Source: Celoporthe dispersa
Taxonomy: Eukaryota; Ascomycota; Sordariomycetes; Diaporthales; Cryphonectriaceae
Direction: 5' to 3'
DNA: 64,000 bases
Assembly: GCA_016584495.1 (NCBI GenBank)
Contig: WAID01000006.1
Coordinates: forward strand, 372,001 to 436,000
Below are positions 1 through 12,151 of the stretch, in pieces. The translations under genes and the position numbers were made by a program. The notes beneath the pieces are model-generated. The model ran no database searches. It saw only the letters and a program-made list of their open reading frames with translations, and was not told the origin of the DNA. Within the stretch, counting starts at the first letter, position 1. Each line of letters opens with the position of its first letter.

Positions 1-1947
1 CTGCCAAGTGGCCTGTCCTCTCCGCACTCGAAATGTGAAGATGTTGGTGACCCGTTGGAACATATACCGAAATTGAGTCCAAACACAAGAGTTCTCGCAC
101 GACGAGACTCTCAGAGCCTCGACTGCCGGCCTCATGTGCCAAATCTTCCTCGCCAAGGTTAGAAGCGAGTCCGGTCGGGACGGCCGGGCCTGCTTGCGGT
201 TCTGCGATGCGCTCTTCGGTGTGCTCTTCCCCCGCCGCTGCCTGGACCGGGCTAGGAGTTCCTGGTTCATGAGGAAGACTCGTATCGGCAGGCTCAAACG
301 TGCTCGCATCCTGAGTCGCAGAGCTCATGGCATGCGTCATCACTGGGTGCTTGTCCTGAGAATGATGTTTGGGCGAGCTTTCATGCGATCCAGGGTTCGA
401 GTCCCAAGCACCCGGCATGGATCCGCCCCTCAGCCTCTGGGATTCCGCTAAAGAGAAAGCACTCATGTACATGCTCTCCGCCTCCTCATGGCTAAAGTAA
501 TGCGACCGAACGAGATCCTCAGAAGCCTGGGCTCCAGAGTCATCACTTGCAGAATCAGAGGACATTGAGCCTGCGAGTGCATCATTGTCACGGTCTGTTT
601 GCGCGATTGCCGACACCATGGGCCCTTCAGGAACATCGTCGCCCCCAGGAACGGGTGGGCCGGGCTGATTACCAGTGTTTCCAGAGAAGTCATGATAGAT
701 AGATGCCCTAGGCGTGGACAGAGACGAAGCTGGTTCTTGTTCCAGCTGTTCCGCACCTCCGGGGCCTCCCCACTCTTCTATCTCGTACGGTATCTGGAGT
801 GCTTCCTCGCTGTCATCCAAGAGGCGTGGGCTGCGGGCACGATCATCGTCCTCGCCCTCGGTCTGTGGGCTGTCGCGATCTGGGACTAAAGCGGGTACCA
901 CTGGCTGCAACGATTCCAGTCCAGCAGCCACAGAAGATTGAGATGCCGCCGATGTGGTGGACGGCGGCCTCACAAAGCTAGAGAAGGCACCAGCCTGCGA
1001 GGCGATGGAAGCACGTATGTCGCTGAGAAGGATATGGCGCTTGCCCTCCTTGGGCACAATCTTGGAGGTTCCGTCATCCCTAACCTGCTTCGTGAGGCCT
1101 TCCACGTGCAGCTCGTCAAGACAAAGCCGGAGAGAAACCAGCTCCGTCTCGAGACTCTTAGGCTCCACGGGCACCTCAACATCAAGGTGGAATGAGACGT
1201 CCCGGACGGTGATATGGGTGCGGTCGGCGACACCCTGCAAGAAGTCGGTCAAGAACACAGGCAGAGAGAGGCCTTGGCCCGTCCCAAACGTGGCATCGTC
1301 CTCGCTACCATCCTCGCTCGAGGCGACTGACGCAGCCAGGTCATGTCTCTCAGCAGCAAGCGCGTCCTCCAGAGCCTTTTTTCTCCTGGGCGGGCTGGGT
1401 GTCCAGGAATGACTGGGCCAGATCAGCTGCGGTGGGGACCAGATCTGGTGCGGCAGTCCGCTCCTCCTCTTCCTTCTTCTTCTTCTTCTCCTCCTCCTCC
1501 TCCTTCTCGGAAGCAGCTTTCTTCTGGGTATAGACGGATGATATCTCGAGGCAGATACGGACACCGACGGCAGTCAGCTCGATGGAGCTGGAGTAGAGGT
1601 CGAGAGGCACGGTAACCTGGAGACGAGATACCTCTGCCTTCTTGATGCGATATTCTGGCGGGAGGGCGAGCTGCTTAGTAAGTTTCTAAGAAGGAGAGGG
1701 GCAGCGTTAGTCTCTGTGAACGCCTTCTTGATACTATGAAAAGGGTAGGGTAGCTGGTAGTGGGACAACGCACGTCTACCTTGAGGCCAACATCTTTAAA
1801 GTCGACGGTGTTCCGGAGGCCAAAGCCTAGGTCGAGGTTCTCGAGATCGAGGGCATCGTCCTCGAAGATATCAAAACGGGCCATCGCATATCGGAGTAGT
1901 CGCTTCGGCATGGCCGACGTGCGAAAGGACTGGAAGATGCCAGCCAT
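1..1947 (-). CDS. ATG2: Autophagy lipid-transfer protein Atg2, N-terminal part (cut by left edge)
   Basis: Atg2 is the rod-shaped lipid-transfer protein that works with Atg9 and Atg18 at the ER-phagophore contact. The ATG at 1947 opens a family-typical N-terminus (FQSFRTSAMPKRLLRYA, then LENLDL and DVGLK, the chorein-like start). Exon 1 is 1780-1947 and encodes 56 aa. A GT..AG intron covers 1686-1779. Exon 2 starts at 1685 with the conserved LPPEYRIKKAEVSRL segment and runs off the edge, so about 617 residues are visible. Around 1377-1382 (six T on the plus strand) the frame slips: LAQSFLDTQPAQEKK is followed one base out of frame by ALEDALAAERHDL, then GTGQGLSLPVFLTDFLQG and an acidic, Ser-rich stretch with no stop. 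Five T would restore one reading frame. The gene is divergent from NEM1. Identity is secure; the frame break is probably a sequence error. Confidence 0.93.
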
Positions 1948-3655
1948 GTTGAGAAGGGGGATCTGCCCTGCGGGCAGCAGGAGACGAGCGGATCGGGGTG
2001 AGGTCGCGAACGCCGTCGAGATGGGAGCAGTGGAAGTAGTCTGCACGGTATTTCATGTCGACGGAGTGTGTTGGACCATACCTCGGTAGGGACCTATCAT
2101 AAGGGAAGCGGTGCTGTCGAGGTTGTCGGACTCGCAGGCGAAGGGGCGAGGAGAAGTGGGGGGGTTTGATCGAAGGAGGAGGTGGTTCAACCTGTCAAAG
2201 AGGCGGGGCGCATGTCTGCCTCGAGAGGGCGCAAGGTGAGGCTGCTCTGGACGGTGGGGATTCAGGTCTATTTCCTAGGGATAAGCAGGTACGGGTAAAC
2301 TATCAGAAGCAGAGGGCACGACAAGGTCAGGTAAGGCTGGTAGGTTTTTGTGTGCAGAGGAGAGGACTTGGGCCTCAAAGGTTCCTCAAGAGATATGTAA
2401 AGAGCACAGTAGGGGTTATAGATCATATGCCCATCTTAAGTACGACTGCTACTGATAAATGATAAGGCACTTGATGCTTGATCAACTGCGGGCGCGGGCG
2501 TGGCAGCGGTGGGGTCAAGTATGGAGCCCTCTGTACTACCCCCCTGTACGGAGGTGCGAGGTGTCACACGGCGCCACCTACCGTGATACTTTGGGGGGGG
2601 GGGTCACCCGTCAAGGTCAGGTCCATGTCACCTACCATGGTCTGTCATAAACCCCAGCCAGCACAGAAGGTGAATCGATACTGCGATCTATATGTTGTAC
2701 CATAAGTACTTGCAACCCCGGTTAGAACCTTTTTGTTTAGGTTGTCAGATCAGGGCGGATGCAATACCTTGAAGGTTACCTTGGGTAAGAATTAAGTGAC
2801 TACTTGATTTCTACATGTGTAAGACCTACGGGATGTTCCCGTCAGTAAGATCATAAGCCATAGTACATCGATACGAAGAATTTGAAGATGCCTTTTCTTT
2901 TTCAGAACGGGGATCCGACAGACTGAAAACAGAAAAGAAAGAAGAGGGGGAAAAAAAACAGCAGTGGGGTCTCTGGATGAGCCATGCAAAGATGTTGTTG
3001 AGCTTCTCCCAGCCGAGATCTCACAGTCCACACAGGCTGCCAGGGCTAGGAGGCCTAGGCCTGTGAGCCGGCAATCAGCGCCTGAAAGCTCAGAACTCCA
3101 GCAGCATCCATGCCACCCTGAAGGCTCTAGGCTACGCTACAGCACCATGCTGGTACCTGCCTGGACCCTCTGCCATGCGGTACATGCTGGAGGACCCAGA
3201 CATTGCCAGAGCGGTACCTGGCAGAGTGCGTTGGGCACGTTGGCGCCCTAGCCAGGCAAGCCGAACAGCCGAGCTAAGACCATCTGATTCCATTGCCATC
3301 ATCCATCACCCAATTCATTCTCACAACCCGCCTTGTAGATCTCGTAATTCTCAACCTCGTCTCCAGCCCATCAGCAGTGGCGGTCCAGCGCTACACCCGG
3401 CCAGCTCGTCTCTTCGGGTCGATCTGTGTTCTCCATACCGTTTCATATCTTCTTGTCATCATCAGCGCCCGTCTTTTCAGCGCCTCTTGCCTTGCGACTG
3501 GCCGACTCGTCGTCTCGCCTCTCTTCTTCCTCCTCCTCCTCCTCCCCTCCTCCTTCCCTTTTCCATTCCCTCCTCTCGCGATCCGTCCACGCCCTCTCCA
3601 CGACTCACCTATCCCCAGGGCGATCTCTCATGGCTCGACCGACCTCTACAGAACC
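1948..3655. other. Intergenic region between divergent ATG2 and NEM1
   Basis: This shared upstream region holds the 5' ends of two divergent genes. It contains an 11-base G run at 2593-2603 and a strong pyrimidine tract at about 3500-3600 just ahead of NEM1, as is common in fungal promoters. The NEM1 frame is open back to an ATG at 3293. I see no RNA gene or transposon. Confidence 0.6.
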
Positions 3656-5413
3656 ATGAACTCCCTCAACTTTGTCTCCGCCCGCGTATCCCCTCCCCCC
3701 GGTACCGCCTCCTCGCGATCCAATTCCCTCGCGTCCGTGGGCATCGCCGTGACCTCCCATGACGAGCAGCCCGCCTCCCACGAAGGAGACCTGCACCAGG
3801 AGGACCCGCACACCTCCGAATCGTCGTACCAGTACTACCAGGCACACAGCCACGACTCCGAGCGGAGCGGCGCACCCCCGGACGAACATACATCCCTCCT
3901 CCAGCGCGCCGAGCCCAAGGATATGGGTGCCAGGGAGTCCGCATGGCACCTGATCCCCAGACGAATCGTCAGCGCCTTCCTCAACTCCGTCCGCTGGGTG
4001 CTCTCCACGCTTGCCGCTCCCGGGTTCTACCTGATTGCCTGTTTCTACGACGAGGAGGGCAACCTCGCGCCCTTGCTTCCGCTGAGGAGGCTCTCGGGCA
4101 CAAATCGAAAGGACCTGCGCGGCCCGGCCGCAGACGAGAAGCGGGATGGTGGCGCAGCGGGGGACGAGACTGTCGATATCGGCCGTAGCACCGCCATGTC
4201 GGCGCATCCTGTCATGTCGTCTGGGTCTTCCTCCTCTGGCGTGTCCAGCGAGTCGGAGTCGGAGCTCGACAGGAGTGCCTGGGGCAGCAAGGGATCAGGG
4301 CGTCGGGGCTCGCGGACAACAAAACCGTCACCACCGCCGTCGGAGGAGATCAACCCGTCCAGGAGGTCCATACGGATCAAGCTGCACAACGAGGAGGCGC
4401 TGAGGCAGCGCAAGCACAGGAAGGGGGCAGTCAGGAGGCTCCCGTGGCTCCGCGGCCGGCAGCCCGAACCAGAAGGATATATCGGCACAGCTTAAGTCGC
4501 CCACATCTCCTGCCGGAGCTCTCACCAAGTACCCAAGGACTCCGGCGCCTCCGAGGCCGCTGATCCCCCGGCGACAACCCTCGTACATCAATGTCGAGGC
4601 GAACGGACAGCCGCCCCAGAAGACGCTGATACTAGACCTGGACGAGACCCTCATCCACAGCATGTCCAAGGGCGGCAGGATGAGCACGGGACACATGGTC
4701 GAGGTGAAGCTGAACACGACGTACGTCGGGGTAGGGGGCCAAGCCAGCATCGGGCCTCAGCACCCCATACTCTACTACGTGCACAAGCGTCCACACTGTG
4801 ATGATTTCCTGCGGAGGGTGAGTCGCATTTCCCGCAGCCCTCCCCTCCCCCCCACCCAGCGCGTGCGTGGGCGTATGCGTGTGCCCACAAGCTCTGACAG
4901 TCCTTCCTTCTCCTCAGGTGTGCAAGTGGTTCAATCTTGTCGTGTTCACGGCCTCGGTACAGGAGTATGCCGACCCGGTCATCGACTGGCTCGAGTCCGA
5001 GAGGAAGTTCTTCTCGGCAAGGTACTACCGACAGCACTGCACGTTCCGGCACGGCGCGTTCATCAAGGACCTCAGCTCCGTGGAGCCCGACCTCAGCAAG
5101 GTGATGATCCTGGACAACAGCCCTCTCAGCTATATGTTCCACCAAGGTAAGCAAGCTCCCTGGGCCACCAGCGGCCGCCTCTCTGTCTCCTCTCCTCCCT
5201 CCCTCTCTCTCTTGCAGTTGCAGGATTACAAAGGTCATATGCTAAGACCGCAGTCCAGACAATGCGATCCCCATACAAGGCTGGATCAATGATCCAACGG
5301 ACAACGACCTTCAGCATCTGATCCCATTCCTAGAGGGGCTCCAGTACGTGTCAGACGTACGGGCCCTGCTTGCGCTCCGGGGGGGCGAAGACGGACAGCA
5401 TATGGTCCCATAG
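3656..5413 (+). CDS. NEM1: Nem1-like nuclear-envelope protein phosphatase (CTD/FCP1 family)
   Basis: Nem1 is the catalytic subunit of the Nem1-Spo7 phosphatase in the ER and nuclear envelope, which activates the lipin Pah1. Exons are 3656-4817, 4918-5146 and 5259-5413, giving about 514 aa. The N-terminus is Ser-rich and disordered. A hydrophobic membrane segment lies at about residues 103-130. The C-terminal HAD-type domain begins with the signature DLDETLIHS near residue 327 and includes VFTASVQEYADPVIDWL and KVMILDNSPLSYMFHQ. The second intron (5147-5258) has a GCTAAG branch site. The frame shifts at 4423-4427 (GGGGG): RIKLHNEEALRQRKHRK is followed in the next frame by DISAQLKSPTSPAGALTKYP. 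Four G restore one frame. The start at 3656 fits the family start MNSLN; a further 121 in-frame codons lie upstream without a stop. Confidence 0.92.
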
Positions 5414-6904
5414 CATCTCATCTTGCTCTTTGTGTGTTCTCGTGTGTATCCACCACATTTTGTCCTGTCGGCGCCTGAGAAGGTGGGGGGGGGGGAGAGC
5501 GACCAGTCGAGTGATAGAAAAGCATGTGAATTCGTTCCGGGCGAGCCGTCATCATGTCCTGTCCTATTCTGCAGGGCTGGGCTGGGCCGGAGCGGGCGCT
5601 GTTCGGATCATTAGCGTGTTAGACACTGCAGGTTGAACGCAGACAGGCACAACAACTCTAGAGGATGCATCTTGTTCCATCCTGGGCCCAAAGAAGAAAC
5701 TGCACCCACTGGATCTCGTCGAACAACCTTCCAGGCTGGCCCAAGCGCTCAGAGGGTGGCTGAAGCGCGTGCCTCTCTCCCTTGCTTTGCCAGGTTGCTT
5801 ACGGTATAGCAGCGGCAGAACGGTTGTATGTAGGAAGCTAGCCGTGCCACTGTACTGCACATCACTACATACAACGTATAGTGTGTACTGTAGACAGTAG
5901 CACGGTGGGTTGGCAAGGTTGGTTACAGAGCACCACTAGTCTGGTGCTGTGCTGCTACCACTGCTATGATACCATAGCACTAGACAGAAGCATAGTACAA
6001 TGCAGTGACGACGAGCGGGGACCCACCCGCTGATGACATCATGGCACAGCTGACCCGGCCTGCACCGAGCTTCGACAAGGCCGCCTCACCCTTTTATCTT
6101 TTTTTTTTTTTTCCATCCTCTCACCTTCTCCTGACCCGGAGCATTGGGCCCGTGGGCCCCTCCCCCGCGTCCCTCGCATCCTCGGATGGTGGCGTCAAAC
6201 AATGGCCCCTGAACAGTCCGCCTGCCATCATTATTAACTAATGATCTCGTCGGGGTGGGGTAGGCCAAGATCCTCGAGGGAGAGACACAGGGAGCGTGGC
6301 TGTTCTTTTGCGGTACTTACATATACGAAGCAAGGTGCTATGTAATCTTACTCCCTACATGCTGTACACAGTACATACCCAGGACACCATGCGTTACATA
6401 CCAGAGGCACTCTTGTGGCGTACACATTGACACAACAGAGCCATCCTTGGTTGTGTGTGGCTTGCCGTGGTGCGGTCACAGGCCCCCCGTCCGGATCAGG
6501 AACGGGAGCAGGACCTTGGACCGGGCAGGACCTTGGGCCCAGAACCAGTGACGAAATGGAAGAGCCAGTCGAGGGACGTGGAACACACGATCGATCCCCC
6601 CCCCAGCTAGCCCTCCTCTTGGCCCCCTCCCCCTCTCCTCATTGCCTCATAGCTTCCCTTTGAACGAACCCGAGTGACGAGTGTAGCACGTAAGACAAAA
6701 CGGGCTGGACGAGGTTGGGGGGAGGAACAGCTTCTCCCGCCCTTTATTAAGTAGTCCGCGTCTTGCCCTCCTGTTGTGTGTTCTGCCTCGCACCTCACCT
6801 ACCACCAAACCTGTCAATGCTGCAAAAGAGACGCAACCAACAAGTCCTCTTTTCTGAATAATCAATACACAGACACACACACACACAGACACACCTCAGC
6901 CACC
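5414..6904. other. Intergenic region between NEM1 and the 6905 gene
   Basis: I see no gene here. The stretch holds an 11-base G run at 5485-5495, a 15-base T run at about 6098-6112, and a small perfect hairpin at 5962-5979 (TGCTATG, four-base loop, CATAGCA). The last 200 bases are presumably the promoter and 5' UTR of the next gene. Confidence 0.5.
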
Positions 6905-7954
6905 ATGTCTCTGCACTGTGAGTACAGCTCCTCCTCACCACCACCGTGGCCCTCCTGTCTGCTCCCCCTTGAGTGCCTCCGACAGTCTCGGCACCCAAGG
7001 GAGCTCTGGCCCGCCCTTGGTTGGAGTGATGCGCTGCGCCCGGCACGACACCTGCTGGTACAGACAGCAGCTGACGATCTACCTTAGACCTTCCCCCCGT
7101 CAAGCCCTCGGCCGTGGCCCTGGGTCTCGTTTTCAACCAGGTATGATTCTTCCATGGACCCATACTCTTTGTAATTTGGACTCCCTCTGGGAGTGAGGAA
7201 CCATGACTGACCGATGTTCTCATAGACCGTTGAGACTGCTGGTGAGTTCCCGCCCACTTTTTTAACACATGCACACGGGCTTGTGCCTGTCAGCGTGAAG
7301 ACCAACTGCTAAATATCATCGCTGGGATAGTTCTCGCACCACTCTTGTATGTCGAGTCCCTTGCTTGGATGACCCGCAGCCGCAGCCCCTTCCCAGCTCA
7401 AGGCTGCTCTTCACGCTTCGACGGATTGTGCTAACATGAAGACAGCGGCGAATCCTACCGACGGGCCAAGCGCGCCGATACTGCAGAGGAATTCTTTAAG
7501 AGCAAGGAGGCAACCAGCACTGGCGTGGTTCGTACTCCCGCGAATGATGTCCTCGTCGTCATGTGTCGTTTCGTTTTACGGTGCTGACTATTGTCTTTCT
7601 TCATCAGGCCCTGGGTACGACCTTCGTCGGAAGCCTAGCACAGAGCTACGCGGTCGGCGCCCTCATCAACGCCACGGGTACTCTCTCCTACAAGGGAGCT
7701 TCGTACCTCGGCGGGCTCATCTTCCTGGCCACCTCTGCCCCGACCGTAAGCCCAGGCCTTCCTTTTGTGGGAAAAGACACTGCCTTGGGTGGCAGCTTGC
7801 TAATAGACCCTCGTCACAGTACATCTCACAAATCTTCCAAGAGAAGCGACCTCTCGAGACCGTCGGTATCTCTGTTGTCGCCAAGGTTTTCGAGACCGTG
7901 GGTCTGGCCTGCTTCCTCACCTGGTGGGGCACCCGGACCAACCCCTTCGAATAA
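6905..7954 (+). CDS. Small conserved membrane protein, function unknown (six exons)
   Basis: The model has exons 6905-6917, 7088-7140, 7226-7241, 7442-7548, 7608-7745 and 7820-7954 and gives 153 aa. The start sits in a good CACCATG context. Introns have canonical GTGAGT or GTATGA donors except the fourth, whose donor (near 7549) is a weak GTCCTC and could lie a few codons further on. The lengths sum to whole codons. The protein begins MSLHYLPPVKPSAVALGL and has a charged middle (YRRAKRADTAEEFFKSKEA). Two to four hydrophobic segments follow (VGSLAQSYAVGALINATGTL, YLGGLIFLATSAP, then VGLACFLTWWGTRTNPFE). The pattern resembles the fungal DUF1761 family, but I cannot confirm this. It is convergent with NHP2. 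Confidence 0.7.
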
Positions 7955-8586
7955 GGGGACCTGTCCGAGACAGTTTCGCATGTAATTGAGAGAGTTGGCA
8001 ACTGTGTGTGCGAGGAAATAAGGGAGCTGGGAGTGATAGGGGGGGATCGGCGTGTCAGGCGGGACGAAAGCATTAGTTTTTGCGTAATTATATAGGTTGG
8101 TTGGCAGTGCAGAATACGGATTTCAGTCCTTTTTCTGTAAACCTATATCTTCTGTTGTGAATTCACCGTCTCAGATATACGAGAGTATTTCGAATATGTT
8201 GCAACATGTGTCCGTACCGGCTATGCCTCTCTGAGCAGTATTTCACATCGTTCGCAGGCATTGACAGTAGAGGTAAGAAGAGGTACACCGGGTCTCAGCG
8301 AAATGCACGTACTGTCTTTTTTTTTTTTTGGAAAAAAAATCCTGTCAATTCCCAGTTGTTGTCAACGTCCTCCGGTGGAGCAGACGGTTTTACAACAAAA
8401 GGTTCATCGAGAACCGCGACGATTCATGCAAAATTATCCATACGCCCCCAAACGCCGCCTAGGATAAAGTCCCGTTTTCCCCGATTCCCCATCTGCTTTT
8501 GTGTGTTTGTGTGTGTGTGTGTATGTGTGTGTGTGTGTGTGGAATATCTGCTCGAGCCGCCCGTCACGGATCTGCGTAGACCTCTC
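7955..8586. other. Convergent 3' region with TG microsatellite
   Basis: This lies between two convergent genes and holds their 3' UTRs. It contains a T11/A8 tract near 8318-8340 and an imperfect TG repeat at 8501-8541, about 50 bases past the NHP2 stop. I see no gene. Confidence 0.55.
8501..8541. repeat. TG dinucleotide microsatellite
   Basis: About 41 bases of nearly pure TG with two interruptions, in the 3' flank of NHP2. Confidence 0.85.
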
Positions 8587-9418
8587 TCAACCCCTGAGAA
8601 CGTCCTTCATCTGCTTGCTGTACTCCTTCTGCGCGAGCTTCAGCAGCTCCTTGTAGGCGTCGGCGTAGCTAGCACCATCGTCCTCGTCGTCATCCTCGGC
8701 CTCGGCCTTCTTGGCGGCCTTGCCCTCCTTGCCCTTTTCCTGGATGAAGACGACAGAGGTAGGCCGCTTCGTCTTGGCGGCGCTGCCCAGCTCGAGCCTG
8801 GACTTGACGAACAGATAGGGGACGTTGTGCTCCTCGCAGTAGATGGGCAGGTGCATGATGACCTCGTCGGGAGAGATGTCTCCTGCGATGATGGCGATGC
8901 CGGGGATCTGGTCTGCGCTGGAGGGTGTCTTGAGGGGGGTCTTCCTAAGAGCCTTGTTGACCTCCTTGACGCCGCGCTGGAGGGCGCCTGCTTTCCGCGC
9001 TGTAAATGAGGGTCAGAAAGGTGTGGCATGCACTTGGGCGAAGGAGACAGTCGTGTTTCAGGGAGGAGGGGAAAGGAAAAAGAGAGCAGAGTACAGGTGG
9101 GGAACACATACCCTTCTTGATCGTCTTGTAGATCTTCTTGTGGCCCTTCACATCCGCCAATGGCACGGCGAAGTAGACCATGCTGGTCTGGACCTCAGGG
9201 TTCTTGATATCCTCGAGGTCGGAGCCCGGGTGGTCATCGTGGTCGTCCGCTGCGGCGGCGGCGGCAGCATCTGCCTGCAGCTGCCTGTCGAGGGTGTCGG
9301 CAACCTTCTGCTTCAGCTTGTCCTTCTCGGCCTTCTTCTCCTTCTTGTCCTTCTTGACCTTGGTCACGCCGTCACTGCTGTGCTTCTTCTCCTTCTTTTC
9401 CTTCTTGTCGGACGCCAT
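8587..9418 (-). CDS. NHP2: H/ACA snoRNP subunit Nhp2 (L7Ae family)
   Basis: Nhp2 binds the kink-turn-like part of H/ACA guide RNPs in the nucleolus and acts with Cbf5, Gar1 and Nop10 in rRNA pseudouridylation. Exon 1 is 9112-9418 and exon 2 is 8587-8999, with GTATGT..CAG borders, giving 239 aa. The first 50 residues are a Lys-rich tail (KKEKKEKK, KVKKDKKEKKAEKDK) followed by an Ala run. The L7Ae core follows: IYKTIKKARKAGALQRGVKEV, then IAIIAGDISPDEVIMHLPI and CEEHNVPYLFVKSRLELG, which are diagnostic. The C-terminus is acidic and then helical. Fungal Nhp2 often carries such a charged extension, so the length is normal. No frame problem is seen. Confidence 0.95.
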
Positions 9419-10347
9419 CTTCGAGAGAAAAGTTGCTGCGCGCCTGAAGAACGCTCGGGTGGGTGGGTGAGCTGGAGAGTATGTTGCGGGGATTGGCCAC
9501 CTCGAGCCAACAGGAATGTGTGGTCCTGGGTGCTTCCTTTTATTTGAAGGTAGCTTCCCTCGGTGGATCGATCTGGGTGTTGGTTGGTAGTGAGGTAAGT
9601 GTATGTGGTCCGATTGCAAAAGAATCTTTGCGACTGAGCGACTCTTACAGGTGGTGTTCGCGGGCTGGAAATTTTCTGAAAGGCCCCCCTGTAAAGGCTC
9701 GCAGAGACTCGACAGGGATGGGCATGCTGGCAAGCCGCTAGCGCCCGAGGGTTCTTCCAGCTCCGATGATTACTACCCAGGCGGCCAGGCTGTCATAGCA
9801 ACTTAGTAGCACTATATTATCATGACCAACATCATCTCCAACTGCCATCAGAAAGCAGACCAAGGTTCCATTTTCTAGTTCTGAGAGCGGGCTTCATTAA
9901 CCTTCGTTCTCTTGCTCCATACGTCCCCTGCCAGATACTCCGTTCCCTCGATAAACCATGAACTGTTCCCCTTTTTTCCTCCGCCAACGTCACCCAACTT
10001 TAGGCTCAGACCTTGCCAAAGCAAGGCCAAAATAAAACGGCAAACAATCATGATAGGGTGTTCTTTATGACATGCAATCGTTCCCAGCCAGAGACTTGAT
10101 GGCTTCTTACTAAGTTGCGAGGATGTATAAGACTGCTAACATTCGATGATAGCGTTCAATGAATTTCTGCCAGTTCTTTGGCCACGCGCTGGGAGAGCTG
10201 AGCTACATAGCTAATGAGACGGTTCGAGGCCTTTTTATTACAATCGCTAGCTGGTTCTAGCGTGTATCTTATACAAGAAGAAAAAGTAGTATATACACCA
10301 CAGAAAAGGTTCACCCTACAACAGGAGGACTACCTCCCATCATCTAC
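9419..10347. other. NHP2 upstream region / 3' flank of the rhamnogalacturonase
   Basis: Both neighbours are on the minus strand, so this holds the NHP2 promoter and the 3' end of the GH28 gene. I see no further gene or repeat. Confidence 0.5.
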
Positions 10348-12151
10348 TTAGTAACGAAGCTTGGCCGACCTCTTGCCTGGGACAGCAGCCTTCTCAAAAC
10401 TACCCTTGCCAAAAAATCCACCCCAGCCGCCCTGGCCGTGTCCACCGTGGCTACCCGACGACGGCTGCGCCTGGGCAGCAGAGGTGATCGCAGCGGTGGA
10501 GCTGGCGGCCGAGCTGGAGCTGGCGGCAGCGGATGTGACCACTGCGGTGGAGGAGCTGGCGCGAGCGCTACCGCCGGTGACAGCAGCCGCACCGGTGGTT
10601 GAGGCGGCGGCGACGGCCTCAGCGGCGGCCGTGGTCGCGGAGGAAGACCCAGCCAGGATGGCAGAGATGGGTTGCCTGCCAGGGTAGAAAGATGCGGGCA
10701 TGGTCGGGATGGGGATGGAGGATGAGATGTCGTAACCGGTAGAGAGCTCGTTGTCCACTGCGGAGAGAGAGAGAAGTTAGTCTTTATCCATGGCATACAG
10801 TATGTGTCATGGGAGGTTCTTGCGGGCGGTGGTGCCCAGAGGGGTGAGAGGCCACTCACTGGTTGTGTACGTGTAAGAAGCAACGCTCGTCACGGTCTGG
10901 GTGGTGGTGTAGGCCGCATTAGCGTCTCCGGAAACCAGGCAGGCTCCCGTTCCGTAGGCGTTCTGGCAGCCGTAGAGGACCTCGCTGCCGCTGTCGGTCC
11001 AGACGTTGAAGTCCTCGATGGTGATATCGTCACAGGGCACCTCCTCGGGGCAGTTGACCTTGACGGGGCCTCTCTCCTCGCCATCAGCGCAGGTGCCGGT
11101 CCAACCGCTGAAGGTGATGTTGGAGTAGTCGATACCGTCACCGGCCACGACGCTCATGCTGCTCCAGGCGGTGTCGAAGTCCAGGGTGTAGGCGTTGGAG
11201 TGACCCATGAAGTTGTTGAAGGCGAGGTTCTTGACGGTTCCGTTGCCGCCGTTCGACTTGATCATGTACATCTGGTTCGAGTCGTGCGTGTAGATGTAGT
11301 TGTACTCAATGTCGGAGATGTCCGTGTCAGAGGCGAGGGAGCCCATGGCGCAGCCTCCAGACCAGTTGCAGTGCACCTGCTCGATGAGAAGGTTGTTGGA
11401 GGGGTCCTTGACCGTGACACCTTTGGTGAGAATTCAGGTTAGCGAGAAGAGCCCCATCCCAGCAGGAACATTTTGGCAGCCGTCACTCACACTCATCCTT
11501 GTTAGAGACCTCAATATCGTGGACCCAGATGTTGCTGCCCCAGACATCAATTCCGTCCAGGCCGCCCTCGTATCCGCCGTGGATGATCATGTTGTACACC
11601 TCGCCATTGCTGCAGGTGTCCAGGGAGAGATGGAACTGAGGGGCGTCCACGAGGATGATATCGTGGATGCTAAAGTCGACACACTTGGTGCACCGCATGA
11701 GACGAGCGCCGTACTCTCCGTCCTTGTGGAACTCATAGCCATAGCCCTGGATAGCACCAGCAGACGTGGCAGAGTAGATCTCAATGTCCGTGCTGTCCTC
11801 AATGCCAATCATGTTGCCGTCGGCAGTACCCGTGCGGTAGATGATACCCTCCAGGTTGATCGACACGCCCGAGCCTCCGCTCAGGGTGACCCAGGTCTCC
11901 AGGCCATAGTCACCGGCCGGGATGAGGACCTCACCACCAGAGGCACAGTCGGCCCAGGCCGAGGTGATGGCGTCGCTGTTGTCTGTCGTTGCGTCCGCCA
12001 CACCGCCGTAGTCCATGATGTTGCATACCTTGGTGGCAGCCTTGGCCGCGGTGGACGTGGTCGGTCCAACCGTTCCAGACAGCTGCGCCGACACCGGGAG
12101 GATGTAGCTGACTGTGGCCAGGAGGCCAGATGTGAGAAGACGAGGCGCCAT
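10348..12151 (-). CDS. Secreted GH28 rhamnogalacturonase (rhamnogalacturonan hydrolase)
   Basis: This enzyme cleaves the GalA-Rha backbone of pectic rhamnogalacturonan I outside the cell. Exons are 11491-12151, 10860-11420 and 10348-10757, giving 543 aa with all borders GT..AG. A signal peptide is visible (MAPRLLTSGLLATVSYILP, likely cut after VSA near residue 22). The beta-helix carries family marks: DIMDYGGVAD, GGLDGIDVWG, NKDECVTVKDPSNN, HCNWSGGCAMGSL and NQMYMIKSNGG. The NKDECVT and GCAMGS versions separate rhamnogalacturonases from ordinary polygalacturonases. After about residue 400 comes a Ser/Ala/Thr-rich, probably O-glycosylated tail ending in a Gly/His/Lys-rich segment. The gene is intact. 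Confidence 0.93.

Noticed and set aside
8206..9547. Long plus-strand frames over NHP2
   Set aside because: They are antisense shadows of the conserved NHP2 gene, produced by GC-rich codon bias.
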